Below are positions 15,754-24,716 of a stretch of 37,493 bases of DNA, one piece after another. The notes below the pieces were generated by a model, which saw nothing but the letters and a program-made list of their open reading frames with translations, did no database searches and had not been told where the DNA came from. Position numbers and translations under genes: made by a program. Positions within the stretch are counted from its first letter, which is position 1. The number at the start of each line of letters is the position of its first letter. Origin of the DNA: an uncultured Gemmataceae bacterium (GTDB lineage: Bacteria; Planctomycetota; Planctomycetia; Gemmatales; Gemmataceae); the NCBI GenBank assembly GCA_937922175.1, contig CAKZUU010000144.1, forward strand, positions 1 to 37,493, read 5' to 3'.

Positions 15754-16020
15754 ATGGACGTTGCATCACATCATCCCAGTGACGAATTGTTGTCGCGCTT
15801 TCACGATGGAGGGCTGTCGGGAGTTCAGGCGGCTCAGATCGAGTCGCACTTGGCTCAATGTCCGGACTGCGTGACCCGTCTTGAACGGCTGCCCAGCGAC
15901 AGCCGGTTGATCCAATTGATTCGCGGCTTGGAATTCGACATTTCGGATGCGACGCCGATTCCTGGGGAAATTCGCTTCAAGCCGGCGACCGAAGCGCACG
16001 GCGGAGCCGACAAGAGATGA
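15754..16020 (+). CDS. Stand-alone zinc-finger (zf-HC2) anti-sigma-like protein
   Basis: 88 residues. The zf-HC2 motif is plain: the sequence around residues 26-36 reads IESHLAQCPDC, with the H-x3-C-x2-C ligands. This domain binds zinc in anti-sigma factors. In planctomycetes it often forms the N-terminus of a serine/threonine kinase encoded next to an ECF sigma factor. Here there is no transmembrane segment and no kinase; the protein ends 50 residues after the zinc finger. It is either a cytoplasmic anti-sigma factor for the upstream sigma factor or the remaining head of a former kinase gene. No kinase remnant is seen in the 206 bp that follow. Confidence 0.8.
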   Translation: MDVASHHPSDELLSRFHDGGLSGVQAAQIESHLAQCPDCVTRLERLPSDSRLIQLIRGLEFDISDATPIPGEIRFKPATEAHGGADKR

Positions 16021-16226
16021 TCGTTTCAAAGAGCCCTCCTTTTCGCGGACTCATGTGCGGATTGACGACACAACAGGTGGGCGGAATCGGCTCGCGCGAT
16101 GGGGGCTTCCTCGACAAATGAAGGCGAGCGATCGCTCCGGTTGGAGGGTGGATTGCTAGAATCGCTCAGTGGCACTGAATTTGCGGTCTTCGGGACTCGG
16201 TCGATCACCTGGAGCGAGGCACAGCC

Positions 16227-16712
16227 ATGAAAGCCACAGCGACTCGATTGACTTTACAGGCAGATACGGCGGCCGATCTGATGTCGGAGAATCCGATCTC
16301 GTTGCGGGCCGATGCCAGCGTCCAAGAGGCCATCGCCCTGATGACCGATCGGGGGTTCGCAGCGGCTCCAGTGATCGACGACACAGGCCGGCCCATCGGC
16401 GTCGTCAGTGTCACTGACATTTTGGTGCACGATCGAGAATACGTCCGCTACTTGAAGTCGGACGCCACGGTCACCGCTGATCTCCGCAACCGTTCCTCGC
16501 TGCCGGAGGACATGGGCATTGAAATCGTCGATCGCACGCCGATTAGCGAGATCATGACCCCCGCGGTTTTCACGATTCGGCCGGACACATCGGCCGCCGA
16601 AGTCGTTCGGACCATGTTAGCGCGGAAAGTCCATCACCTCTTCGTCGCGGACGAGAGTGGAGTGCTGGTCGGCGTCATCAGCATGGGCGATATTCTCAGG
16701 AAATTAGGCTGA
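16227..16712 (+). CDS. CBS-domain pair protein
   Basis: 161 residues made of two CBS domains and little else: ADLMSENPISLRADASVQEAI (about residues 16-36) opens the first and SEIMTPAVFTIRPDTSAAEVV (about 109-129) the second. Each ends with the usual hydrophobic-G-aspartate strand (IGVVSVTDIL and VGVISMGDIL). Stand-alone CBS pairs bind adenosine nucleotides and act as energy or ligand sensors. The target is not visible. GGAGCGAGG precedes the ATG. The stop lies inside the convergent kinase gene, so the two 3' ends overlap by 9 bp. Confidence 0.9.
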   Translation: MKATATRLTLQADTAADLMSENPISLRADASVQEAIALMTDRGFAAAPVIDDTGRPIGVVSVTDILVHDREYVRYLKSDATVTADLRNRSSLPEDMGIEIVDRTPISEIMTPAVFTIRPDTSAAEVVRTMLARKVHHLFVADESGVLVGVISMGDILRKLG

Positions 16713-18293
16713 GTCGCAGCCGATTTCCGCCAGCGCCTTTCGAGCTTGCGATACGGCCTGCTCGATCGGTCCATCGTTCGTCACCAAGCGGTGCAGCGGC
16801 CGGGTCTCGGCTCCTGCGGGCTGCCAGCGCTCCGCCAGCCGCAAATAGATCGACCAGTTGGCGTCGGAGGCATCTCCTTGTCGTGCGGCAAGCCGTCGGC
16901 GCGCCGTCTCCGGAGAGACGTGACACTCGAGCCACACGAGCGGGACACAGCACCGCCGGGACAGCTCCAGGAATCGACGTCGGTATCGGTCGTCGCCAAA
17001 GGTCGCATCGACGATGACTCTCTGCCCCGCGAAGAGAAGCTGCTCGGCGCGACGTTCGCACTCAAGATAGGTGCGCTCGGTCCACTGTGCGGTGTAAATG
17101 CCTTCCTCGAATCTTGCCGATCCAACCGTCTCCGCAGCGACCGCGGCGAGTTCTTTGCGGATGACATCGGTTCGCAGGACAGTGAAGTGGGAGCGTTGCC
17201 GCAGCTCAGTGGCGAGCGTCGATTTGCCACTCCCCGGCAATCCGCTGACGAGAACCAGCACGGGCCGGCGCGATGGTTCTTCGAGTTCGCGAAGTGCTAG
17301 CAACCAATGCCTTTGGGCTTTGGTCTGTTCGTTGCGCCTTTCTCCCTCGGAGACCTCGGCCTCTCGTTGTTTGATCCCCTCGACCTTGGCGCGAACGATG
17401 GCCCGATACGCTGTATAAAACGGCAGCAGTTCGTTGCCCTGAGGATCCCCGACCTCGTTGAAATACCGTTGGGCGAATTCAGCGGCCAAATCGTCGCGGC
17501 TGTGGGCTTTCAGATCCATGACCAAAAAGGCAGCATCGGCCACGGGATCGGCGTAGCGGAACCGATCGTTGAACTCGATACAATCGACGATCACCACATC
17601 GTCCGGCGGCGCTGCATCGAACAGGTAAACGTGGTCGAGATGGAGATCGCCATGAGTGTCGCAGGGCACTCCGTGTTCTGCCCTCGCCGTGATGAGGTCG
17701 CGCCGATCCGCGAGCCATTCTTCGGTTCGGAGGCGGCAACGCTCGAAGACGTCGGGATGAACGGTCCGGCCCACGTCCGGTTGCGATTGCGCGAAGTTTT
17801 CCCGGGCGTTGCCGGCCACGACAGACCAGCTCCCGAACGAGGAGATAGCCGGGGATCGGGCAGCACTGGCATGGAAGTGGGCGAGACGGCGCGCCAACCG
17901 GTCGATTTCTTCCAAACCGGCCTCGCCTCGAATCAGCCGCGCTTGCAACGTCGCTGTGTCGGGTAGCCGACACATTTTCACTGCCCATTCAATCGCCTCG
18001 CCGCGCCCCTCGACTCGCACGCCCCCATGATCTTGCACGATCGGGACGACCCCCAGATAGACTCGTGGCGCCAAGCGCCGGTTTAATAAAACCTCTTGCT
18101 CGCAGAAGTACTGGCGCCGTTCGAGCGTGGAAAAATCGAGGAATCCGAGGTTCAGCGGTTTCTTCACCTTGTAGACAAATTCGCCGACCAGGAACACGGC
18201 CGAAATATGGGTTTGCCGAAATTCGACGGTGTCGGCCGGGATCGGATAGGCCGCGGGGCTTTTCAACGCCTCGATGAGTTCCGGCAGATCCAT
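16704..18293 (-). CDS. Fusion of aminoglycoside-phosphotransferase-like and P-loop kinase domains
   Basis: 529 residues from the ATG at 18293, preceded by GGAGG about 8 nt upstream; the longer upstream frame runs over the end of the UdgX gene and is rejected. The N-terminal two thirds are an APH/choline-kinase-like fold: VYKVKKPLNLGFLDFSTLERR near residues 41-61 holds the ATP lysine. The catalytic HGDLHLDHV is at 214-222 and the metal-binding VDCIEFNDR at 236-244. The C-terminal third is a P-loop kinase with SGLPGSGKST (350-359) and TDVIRKEL. Proteins of this two-domain form are widespread, but the natural substrate is unknown. It lies just downstream of the UdgX gene. Confidence 0.85.
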   Translation of the reverse strand: MDLPELIEALKSPAAYPIPADTVEFRQTHISAVFLVGEFVYKVKKPLNLGFLDFSTLERRQYFCEQEVLLNRRLAPRVYLGVVPIVQDHGGVRVEGRGEAIEWAVKMCRLPDTATLQARLIRGEAGLEEIDRLARRLAHFHASAARSPAISSFGSWSVVAGNARENFAQSQPDVGRTVHPDVFERCRLRTEEWLADRRDLITARAEHGVPCDTHGDLHLDHVYLFDAAPPDDVVIVDCIEFNDRFRYADPVADAAFLVMDLKAHSRDDLAAEFAQRYFNEVGDPQGNELLPFYTAYRAIVRAKVEGIKQREAEVSEGERRNEQTKAQRHWLLALRELEEPSRRPVLVLVSGLPGSGKSTLATELRQRSHFTVLRTDVIRKELAAVAAETVGSARFEEGIYTAQWTERTYLECERRAEQLLFAGQRVIVDATFGDDRYRRRFLELSRRCCVPLVWLECHVSPETARRRLAARQGDASDANWSIYLRLAERWQPAGAETRPLHRLVTNDGPIEQAVSQARKALAEIGCDSA

Positions 18294-18340
18294 GGGCCTT
18301 ACCTCCGACACATCGAGGGTTTCGATTTCACGAGCGAGTG

Positions 18341-19726
18341 TCAACCCGCCAACTCTTTTGCCGTTCGTAGGTCGCGTACCAACAATTGGCGATAACGTTC
18401 GGCCAAGGGAGTCGGCACGCGGAGGATGCTGGCAGGATGGTAGGTGGCCAACGTTTGCGGGCAGCAAGGGCTGGGCAGAACTCGCCCCCGGGCCTCCTGT
18501 ATGCGAAAACCGTGCCCAAACACCGCTTGCGCCGCTGTCACTCCCAAACACACCAGGACACGCGGAGCGATCCTCTCCAACTCGGCGACTAACCAAGGGC
18601 GGCAGGCGACGATTTCTCCCGCGTCGGGCCGGCGATGTAACCGTCGTTTCCCCCGCAGCTCATGTTTGAAATGTTTGACCGCATTGGTCAGGTAGACTCG
18701 CTGCCGATCGATCCCTGCCTCGCTCAACGCGCCATTCAACACCTGACCGGCGGGGCCGACGAAGGGGCGTCCCGCCGAATCCTCTTCATCTCCCGGTTGT
18801 TCGCCGACCAACACGAGGGAGGCATCGATCGGACCCTCACCGAAAACAGTTTGCGTAGCCGTGCGGTACAAATCGCAGCCTTGACAACGGAGAACGGCAG
18901 CTCGGAGATCGTCCCAACTGCCGTTTTTGGGGAGAAATTCCGCTGCACTTCGGCCGCAACCTTCGGTGTGTCGAATCATCTCGGCAACTCGCCGTGGGGC
19001 TTCGTGCAGCATTTCGCCGATGATCTCCGTCTCGGGCAGCGTTCGCCAATGACGCACCGGCATTTCTCGACGCATCATGGCCAACTTGATCCGGGCGGGG
19101 TTGAACGTGGAACGGTAGTACGCCCTCCAAAGTTCCTCCAAGGCATCCCAGGCGGGGGCTTCCGACTGTGGCACTCCCGGTCCAAATTGCAACTCCCTCT
19201 GGTCCCACGTCACCGATTCGTCAGGCGTCAGGATGGTCCAGAACATCGATGAAAAGCGCCGAGCGAAAAACGGCGCGGTCAGGCGAACGACGAAGTGGTC
19301 CGGTCGATGCCATGCCACAAAATGTTCCTCGCCTTCGTGGACGACCCGACGGAATCGGACGAACGCCTTCATCTTGTGCGCGTCGCGGCTGACTTGTTTC
19401 CCCATCCGCCGCAACTCCAAAATATCGGGATCGGATTCCACTCGCAGCAGTCGTGGCTGGCCGTGCGTTACTCGCCACAGAATCCGGTACAGCAGGTTCC
19501 ATTTGTCCCCTCGCCGATGCCAAGCGGCCAACTCGGCGGCGTCGAGAAATTCTCGGTCGACGCGGAAGGCCATCTTGGTCGCGATCGAAGGCAACGGATC
19601 GTCGGCGAAAAGACCCGCGCCCGTGCGTTGATCGTGGAAGGTCACTTCCTGGGGCGAGAAATTCGCCGCGAGCAGGAGCCGTGCCTTGTCGCGCCAGTCG
19701 GCGAAGTTTTGGATGGTGACGATCAA
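18341..19726 (-). CDS. DUF4130-UdgX fusion (uracil-DNA glycosylase superfamily)
   Basis: 461 residues from a TTG at 19726, which overlaps the radical SAM stop (TTGA) and has GAGAGG about 8 nt upstream. The N-terminal half (about 1-255) matches DUF4130 / TIGR03915. The C-terminal half is UdgX: CQGC (281-284, cluster cysteines), LVGEQPGDEEDSAGRPFVGPAG (split here by position 306-327), and the UdgX-specific loop KRRLH (360-364) with H364. In the mycobacterial homologue the matching histidine bonds covalently to the deoxyribose after uracil is removed. HPASILR (430-436) is the other active-site motif. Linkage to a radical SAM gene is a known association of unclear purpose. Confidence 0.9.
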   Translation of the reverse strand: MIVTIQNFADWRDKARLLLAANFSPQEVTFHDQRTGAGLFADDPLPSIATKMAFRVDREFLDAAELAAWHRRGDKWNLLYRILWRVTHGQPRLLRVESDPDILELRRMGKQVSRDAHKMKAFVRFRRVVHEGEEHFVAWHRPDHFVVRLTAPFFARRFSSMFWTILTPDESVTWDQRELQFGPGVPQSEAPAWDALEELWRAYYRSTFNPARIKLAMMRREMPVRHWRTLPETEIIGEMLHEAPRRVAEMIRHTEGCGRSAAEFLPKNGSWDDLRAAVLRCQGCDLYRTATQTVFGEGPIDASLVLVGEQPGDEEDSAGRPFVGPAGQVLNGALSEAGIDRQRVYLTNAVKHFKHELRGKRRLHRRPDAGEIVACRPWLVAELERIAPRVLVCLGVTAAQAVFGHGFRIQEARGRVLPSPCCPQTLATYHPASILRVPTPLAERYRQLLVRDLRTAKELAG

Positions 19727-20970
19727 CGTTCGTCCTCTCCGATGAATCCATCGAATAGACTGGGGGTCGTCGGTTTTGATCGTACTCGACGCCTGAGGTC
19801 CACCCGATCGAGTTGTTGCAGTCCGGGGTTCGGGTCGTCCGTGATGACGAAGGGAGCAGCGGTTCGCCACACGACACGCAAGCGCCGCAGATCATCGGTC
19901 GTGAGACGATGATATTTGCGGATGCGCAAGATTCGATCCACATTGCGGACACCCATGCCGGGAATCCGAAGCAGCATTTCCCGAGGGGCGATGTTGACAT
20001 CCACGGGGAATTGGTCTCGGTGCAACAACGCCCAGGCCAATTTCGGATCGATGTCTAACGCTAAATTTCCGTTTGGCTCGGTCGCCAGTTCTTGGACCTC
20101 GAAGCCGTAGAAGCGAAGAAGCCAATCGGCCTGATACAGACGGTGTTCGCGCATCAGGGGCGGAGGTTGGCCCGGCAGCCGAGCATCGGCATGCGGCGTG
20201 GGGCTGTACGCCGAATAATACACTCGCCGCACTTGCTGGTCGCGATACAGAGCGGCAGCGGTCTGCAAGATGGCTCGATCAGGAGTGGGCGTCGCTCCAA
20301 TGACCATTTGCGTGCTCTGACCAGCGGGGGCGAAACGCGGCGGATGCAGACCAGCTTGCCGATCCGATCGGACTTCGGCCAGTCGTTCGCGCACTTCCGC
20401 CATCGCTCCGACAATCGTCTCGTGCTTTTTGTCGGGGGCTAATCGTTGCAGGTCCGCTTGAGTCGGCAATTCGATGTTGGCGCTCAGGCGGTCGGCCCAG
20501 AGCCCCGCTTCGTGGATCAGTTCTTCGCTCGCCCCGGGGATGAGTTTCAAGTGGATGTAACCGCCGAATCCGTATTGTTGCCGTAACGTTCGAGCGACGG
20601 CGATGAGCTGTTCCATCGTGTACTCGACGCTCTGAATGATGCCGGAGCTGAGGAACAGCCCCTCGATGTAATTCCGCTTGTAAAAGTCCAACGTCAGCCG
20701 CACGACTTCCTCGACCGTGAATCGTGCCCGGGGGATCTCGCTGGTTACCCGATTGACACAGAAATGGCAATCATAAATGCAGTAATTGGTCAGCAGGATC
20801 TTCAAGAGCGAGACGCACCGACCGTCGGGGGTATACGAATGGCAAATGCCCATGCCTTCGGTGCTGCCCAGAGTACTGCCGTCCCGCCGTCCTTTAGCTC
20901 CACTGCTGGCGCACGAGGCGTCGTACTTGGCGGCATCGGCGAGAATCGTCAACTTGATCCGCAGGTCCAT
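19723..20970 (-). CDS. DNA-metabolism-linked radical SAM protein (UdgX partner)
   Basis: 415 residues. The radical SAM cluster motif CxxxCxxC is CIYDCHFC (C64, C68, C71). Preceding cysteines in SCASSGAKG and GICHSYTPDGRC are typical of the family annotated as putative DNA modification/repair radical SAM protein (TIGR03916). A helix-hairpin-helix DNA-binding segment lies near the C-terminus: LLRIPGMGVRNVDRIL, then LTTDDLRRLRVV. It is translated in tandem with the UdgX fusion, whose TTG start overlaps its stop. The reaction is not known. The start at 20970 lies 165 bp from the divergent phosphoketolase gene, so both promoters must lie in that gap. Confidence 0.9.
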   Translation of the reverse strand: MDLRIKLTILADAAKYDASCASSGAKGRRDGSTLGSTEGMGICHSYTPDGRCVSLLKILLTNYCIYDCHFCVNRVTSEIPRARFTVEEVVRLTLDFYKRNYIEGLFLSSGIIQSVEYTMEQLIAVARTLRQQYGFGGYIHLKLIPGASEELIHEAGLWADRLSANIELPTQADLQRLAPDKKHETIVGAMAEVRERLAEVRSDRQAGLHPPRFAPAGQSTQMVIGATPTPDRAILQTAAALYRDQQVRRVYYSAYSPTPHADARLPGQPPPLMREHRLYQADWLLRFYGFEVQELATEPNGNLALDIDPKLAWALLHRDQFPVDVNIAPREMLLRIPGMGVRNVDRILRIRKYHRLTTDDLRRLRVVWRTAAPFVITDDPNPGLQQLDRVDLRRRVRSKPTTPSLFDGFIGEDER

Positions 20971-21070
20971 GAGATGAGACTCCCGAGGCGACGAGACCCA
21001 GAGCGAGAGCCGACATTCAAGAAGATTTCGCGGATTTTCGTCAATTCCGCACCTGCTCCGATGTCAGTCG

Positions 21071-21084
21071 GTCGGCTGGCCGAC
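21071..21084. repeat. Inverted repeat in the radical SAM/phosphoketolase divergent gap
   Basis: GTCGGC-TG-GCCGAC is a perfect 6-bp inverted repeat with a 2-bp spacer, flanked by further GTC/GAC pairing after a one-base offset. It lies about 50 bp upstream of the phosphoketolase ATG and 100 bp from the radical SAM start, a position suited to an operator. GC-rich DNA makes such repeats fairly common, so this is tentative. Confidence 0.3.
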
Positions 21085-21135
21085 GACAATGACTAGGGCG
21101 AAGTTTCCCCAAGGGACAGTGGTTGAGGAAGATCC

Positions 21136-23469
21136 ATGGCCATTGATTTACGGCGGGTTGATGAATATTGGCGAGCCTCCAACTATTTGTCGGTGGGGCA
21201 AATTTATCTGTTGGACAATCCGCTCTTGCGTGAGCCACTGCGGATCGAACACATCAAGCGTCGGTTGCTCGGTCATTGGGGGACGACTCCGGGTCTCAAC
21301 TTCATGTATTGTCATCTGAATCGAGTCATCAATGAGTACGACCTGGACATGATTTTCCTCTGTGGGCCGGGGCACGGCGGACCGGCGGTCGTCGCCCAAA
21401 GTTACCTGGAGGGGACGTACACCGAGATCTACCCTCACGTGACGCGGGACCTCGAGGGGATGCGTCGGTTGTTCAAGCAGTTTTCGTTTCCGGGTGGAGT
21501 GCCGAGTCACGCCGCTCCGGAGACGCCCGGGTCGATCCACGAAGGTGGGGAACTCGGCTATGTTTTAGCCCATGCCTTTGGAGCCGCCTTCGATAGTCCC
21601 GATCTGATTGTTGCGGCGGTCGTGGGCGACGGCGAGGCCGAGACGGGACCATTGGCAGCGAGTTGGCACTCCAACAAGTTTCTCAATCCGACGCGAGACG
21701 GGGCCGTCTTGCCGATCCTGCATTTGAACGGTTACAAGATCGCCAATCCGACGATTTTGGCCCGTCTCCCCAAGGACGAATTAACGGCATTTTTCCGCGG
21801 GTGCGGTTGGGAAGCGTTTTATGTCGAAGGTGCTGATCCCGCCGAAGTTCATCCGCAAATGGCCGAACAGTTGGACCGTATCGTCCTTCGCATCCGCTCG
21901 ATTCAGCATGAAGCGCGGACGCTTGGGTATCGGGGCCGACCCCTTTGGCCGGTACTCGTCCTGCGCACTCCCAAGGGCTGGACCTGTCCCAAGGAAGTGG
22001 ACGGCAAACTCGTCGAGGGATCCTGGCGTTCGCATCAGGTGCCGTTAGCCGAGATGGCAACGCGGCCCGAACACCTCCGCTTGCTCGAAGAGTGGTTGCG
22101 GAGTTACCGACCTGACGAGTTGTTCACTTCCGAAGGTCGATTACGCCCCGACCTCGAAGCGTTGGCACCGCGAGGCGAACGGCGGATGAGCGCCAATCCT
22201 CATGCCAATGGCGGCTTACTGCTGCGGGAACTCAACCTGCCCGACTTCCGTGAATACGCTGTCAGCGTCCCCCGGCCCGGCGGCGTTGAGTGCGAAGCGA
22301 CTCGCGAGTTAGGCAAGTTCTTGCGTGATGTGCTGAAAGCCAACGACTGGAACTTTCGTGTGTTCGGTCCGGATGAGACGGCGTCCAATCGACTGTCCGC
22401 CGTCTTCGAGGCATCGGACCGTTGCTTGACCGCGGAGATTCTGCCGACCGATACCGAATTGTCGCCCGACGGCCGAGTGATGGAAGTTCTCAGCGAACAT
22501 CTGTGCCAGGGCTGGCTCGAGGGCTATCTGCTCACGGGTCGGCATGGCTTTTTCTCGTGCTACGAGGCGTTCATTCACATCGTCTCCTCGATGTTCAACC
22601 AGCATGCGAAATGGCTCGACATTACGCGGGACATCCCCTGGCGAAAACCGATCGCCTCGCTCAATTACCTGCTCACTTCGCATGTCTGGCGGCAGGACCA
22701 CAACGGCTTCAGCCACCAGGACCCGGGTTTTATCGACACGGTCGTCAATAAGAAGGCGGAAGTCATTCGTGTCTACTTCCCGCCCGATGCGAATACTCTC
22801 CTCTCGGTAGCCGATCACTGCCTGCGCAGCAAACATTACGTGAACGTCATCGTCGCCGGAAAACAACCTCAGGCGCAATGGCTGAACATGGATGAGGCGT
22901 GCCGGCATTGCGCGACGGGGATCGGCATTTGGGAGTTCGCCAGCCATCCCGGCGAACCCGACGTGGTGCTGGGCTGCTGCGGCGATGTCCCCACCCTCGA
23001 GGCTCTCGCGACGGTCGATCTGCTCCGACAGCATCTTCCCGAGTTGAAAGTGCGTCTGGTCAATGTTGTTGATCTGATGAAACTCCAGCCGCACACGGAA
23101 CACCCGCACGGCTTGACCGATCCTGAGTTCGATGCTCTCTTCACGACCGACAAGCCGATCGTGTTTGCCTTTCATGGCTACCCCTGGTTGATCCATCGCT
23201 TGACCTATCGCCGAACGAATCACCGAAACTTGCACGTTCGTGGTTTCAAGGAAGAGGGCAGCACGACGACACCTTTTGACATGACAGTCAAGAACGACAC
23301 GGACCGTTTTCGTCTGGTCATGGACGTCATCAAATGGACGCCGGGGTTAGCAGAAAAGGCAGCGTCCGTTCGCCGCTTGATGGAAGAGAAACGTGCGGAG
23401 CATCGACGCTATGTGGTGGAGAATGGCGAGGACCTGCCAGAGGTGCGGAATTGGCGTTGGCCCTCCTGA
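21136..23469 (+). CDS. xfp: Xylulose-5-phosphate/fructose-6-phosphate phosphoketolase
   Basis: 777 residues, the normal length. Phosphoketolase uses thiamine diphosphate to split xylulose 5-phosphate (or fructose 6-phosphate) with inorganic phosphate into acetyl phosphate and glyceraldehyde 3-phosphate (or erythrose 4-phosphate). Family landmarks include YWRASNYLSVGQIYL (about 11-25), GPGHGGPA (77-84), SFPGGVPSHAAPETPGS (about 117-133) and the cofactor motif GDGEAETGPL (164-173). GAGGAAG precedes the ATG at 21136. Acetate kinase follows 65 bp downstream on the same strand, so the acetyl phosphate made here is likely used for ATP. Confidence 0.95.
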   Translation: MAIDLRRVDEYWRASNYLSVGQIYLLDNPLLREPLRIEHIKRRLLGHWGTTPGLNFMYCHLNRVINEYDLDMIFLCGPGHGGPAVVAQSYLEGTYTEIYPHVTRDLEGMRRLFKQFSFPGGVPSHAAPETPGSIHEGGELGYVLAHAFGAAFDSPDLIVAAVVGDGEAETGPLAASWHSNKFLNPTRDGAVLPILHLNGYKIANPTILARLPKDELTAFFRGCGWEAFYVEGADPAEVHPQMAEQLDRIVLRIRSIQHEARTLGYRGRPLWPVLVLRTPKGWTCPKEVDGKLVEGSWRSHQVPLAEMATRPEHLRLLEEWLRSYRPDELFTSEGRLRPDLEALAPRGERRMSANPHANGGLLLRELNLPDFREYAVSVPRPGGVECEATRELGKFLRDVLKANDWNFRVFGPDETASNRLSAVFEASDRCLTAEILPTDTELSPDGRVMEVLSEHLCQGWLEGYLLTGRHGFFSCYEAFIHIVSSMFNQHAKWLDITRDIPWRKPIASLNYLLTSHVWRQDHNGFSHQDPGFIDTVVNKKAEVIRVYFPPDANTLLSVADHCLRSKHYVNVIVAGKQPQAQWLNMDEACRHCATGIGIWEFASHPGEPDVVLGCCGDVPTLEALATVDLLRQHLPELKVRLVNVVDLMKLQPHTEHPHGLTDPEFDALFTTDKPIVFAFHGYPWLIHRLTYRRTNHRNLHVRGFKEEGSTTTPFDMTVKNDTDRFRLVMDVIKWTPGLAEKAASVRRLMEEKRAEHRRYVVENGEDLPEVRNWRWPS

Positions 23470-23534
23470 ATCGGTGAGGCGTCGGCGGCAAAAATCCGGT
23501 TGCGTCTCGTCGTCTTTTAATCGAGGATGTTCTG

Positions 23535-24716
23535 GTGGATGTGCTTCTCGTCAACGCTGGGTCGAGCAGCCTCAAACTCAATGTGTTGAGCGAGACTGGT
23601 GAGCGGCGTCATGGCGCGTCGGCGGATTGGTCGGCTCAGCCGGCACGATACCGGGCTGATGAAGGCCATTTCGAGATCCTCAGCGATCGGTCGCCGGCCG
23701 GCATCATCCAGCGTGCCTTGGACGATTGGCGCGGCGCGGGCTGGAACGTGGAGAATCTCGGAGCGACGGCTCATCGATGGGTGCATGGCGGGCCGTTCCG
23801 CGAGAGTGTGATCCTCACGCCGGAGGTGCGTCGACGACTGGAGGAATTGCGCGATCTGGCTCCGCTCCATCATCCGCCGAGCCTCGAAGCCTTGGATGCT
23901 GTCGCCGCCGCCTTGCCGACCATTCCCCATCTCGTCGTCTTTGATACGGCCTTCCACGCGACTTTGTCGGAAGAAGCTCGAACCTATGCCATTCCGGCTC
24001 GCTGGCGAGAAGAGTTCGGTATTCGTCGGTACGGCTTTCATGGGGTGAGCTATGCCTATGCGGCGAGACGAGCTCACGAAGTGCTCGGGGCAAACGATGA
24101 TCGACGTTTAATTGTCTGTCATCTGGGGCAGGGCTGTTCGGCGGCGGCCATCATCGGCTCGAAGTGCGTGGAAACGACGATGGGCTTCACGCCGATGGAG
24201 GGGTTGGTCATGGCGACTCGGAGCGGCTCGGTGGACCCGGGCATCCTGCTGTACCTGCAACGTCAACATGGCTTGACTGCCGAGGAAATCAACGTCGCGC
24301 TCAATGATCAATCGGGGCTTTTGGGTCTGTCGGGTATCTCCGGCGACATGCGTCAAGTTCGCGCGGCGGCGGAAGCGGGAAACCCGGCGGCTCAGTTGGC
24401 GCTGCGCGTCTATGGGCGGCGGATACGATTGGCCATCGGTGCCTTGGCGGCGGCGATGAACGGGTTGGATGCTCTCGTTTTTACGGGCGGCGTCGGACAA
24501 AACGACGTTCAGACTCGGGCCGACGTTTGCGACGGCTTGCAATTCCTCGGCATCGAATTGGATGTCGCACGCAACGCCGTCTGCCGACCCGATGCCGACG
24601 TGGCTCGGGATTCCTCATCGGCACGAGTGCTGGTGATCGCGGCGCGGGAAGACGTAACGATGCTCGCGGAAGTGCGTCGGCTTTTGGGCCGCTCCTCGCA
24701 AGCAACTACGCGATGA
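23535..24716 (+). CDS. ackA: Acetate kinase
   Basis: 393 residues from a GTG at 23535 with GAGG about 9 nt upstream. The enzyme converts acetyl phosphate and ADP into acetate and ATP. Motifs: VNAGSSSLKLNV (6-17), HRWVHGGPF (80-88), VFDTAFH (135-141), RYGFHGVSYAYA, MATRSGSVDPGIL and the C-terminal AAREDVTML with the catalytic glutamate. Pairing with phosphoketolase gives a compact route from pentose phosphates to acetate with one substrate-level ATP. The last 11 bp overlap the convergent DUF1501 gene. Confidence 0.93.
   Translation: MDVLLVNAGSSSLKLNVLSETGERRHGASADWSAQPARYRADEGHFEILSDRSPAGIIQRALDDWRGAGWNVENLGATAHRWVHGGPFRESVILTPEVRRRLEELRDLAPLHHPPSLEALDAVAAALPTIPHLVVFDTAFHATLSEEARTYAIPARWREEFGIRRYGFHGVSYAYAARRAHEVLGANDDRRLIVCHLGQGCSAAAIIGSKCVETTMGFTPMEGLVMATRSGSVDPGILLYLQRQHGLTAEEINVALNDQSGLLGLSGISGDMRQVRAAAEAGNPAAQLALRVYGRRIRLAIGALAAAMNGLDALVFTGGVGQNDVQTRADVCDGLQFLGIELDVARNAVCRPDADVARDSSSARVLVIAAREDVTMLAEVRRLLGRSSQATTR

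Noticed and set aside
22309..23235. 308-residue minus-strand frame inside phosphoketolase
   Set aside because: Antisense to conserved xfp sequence, with no ribosome-binding site or family resemblance.
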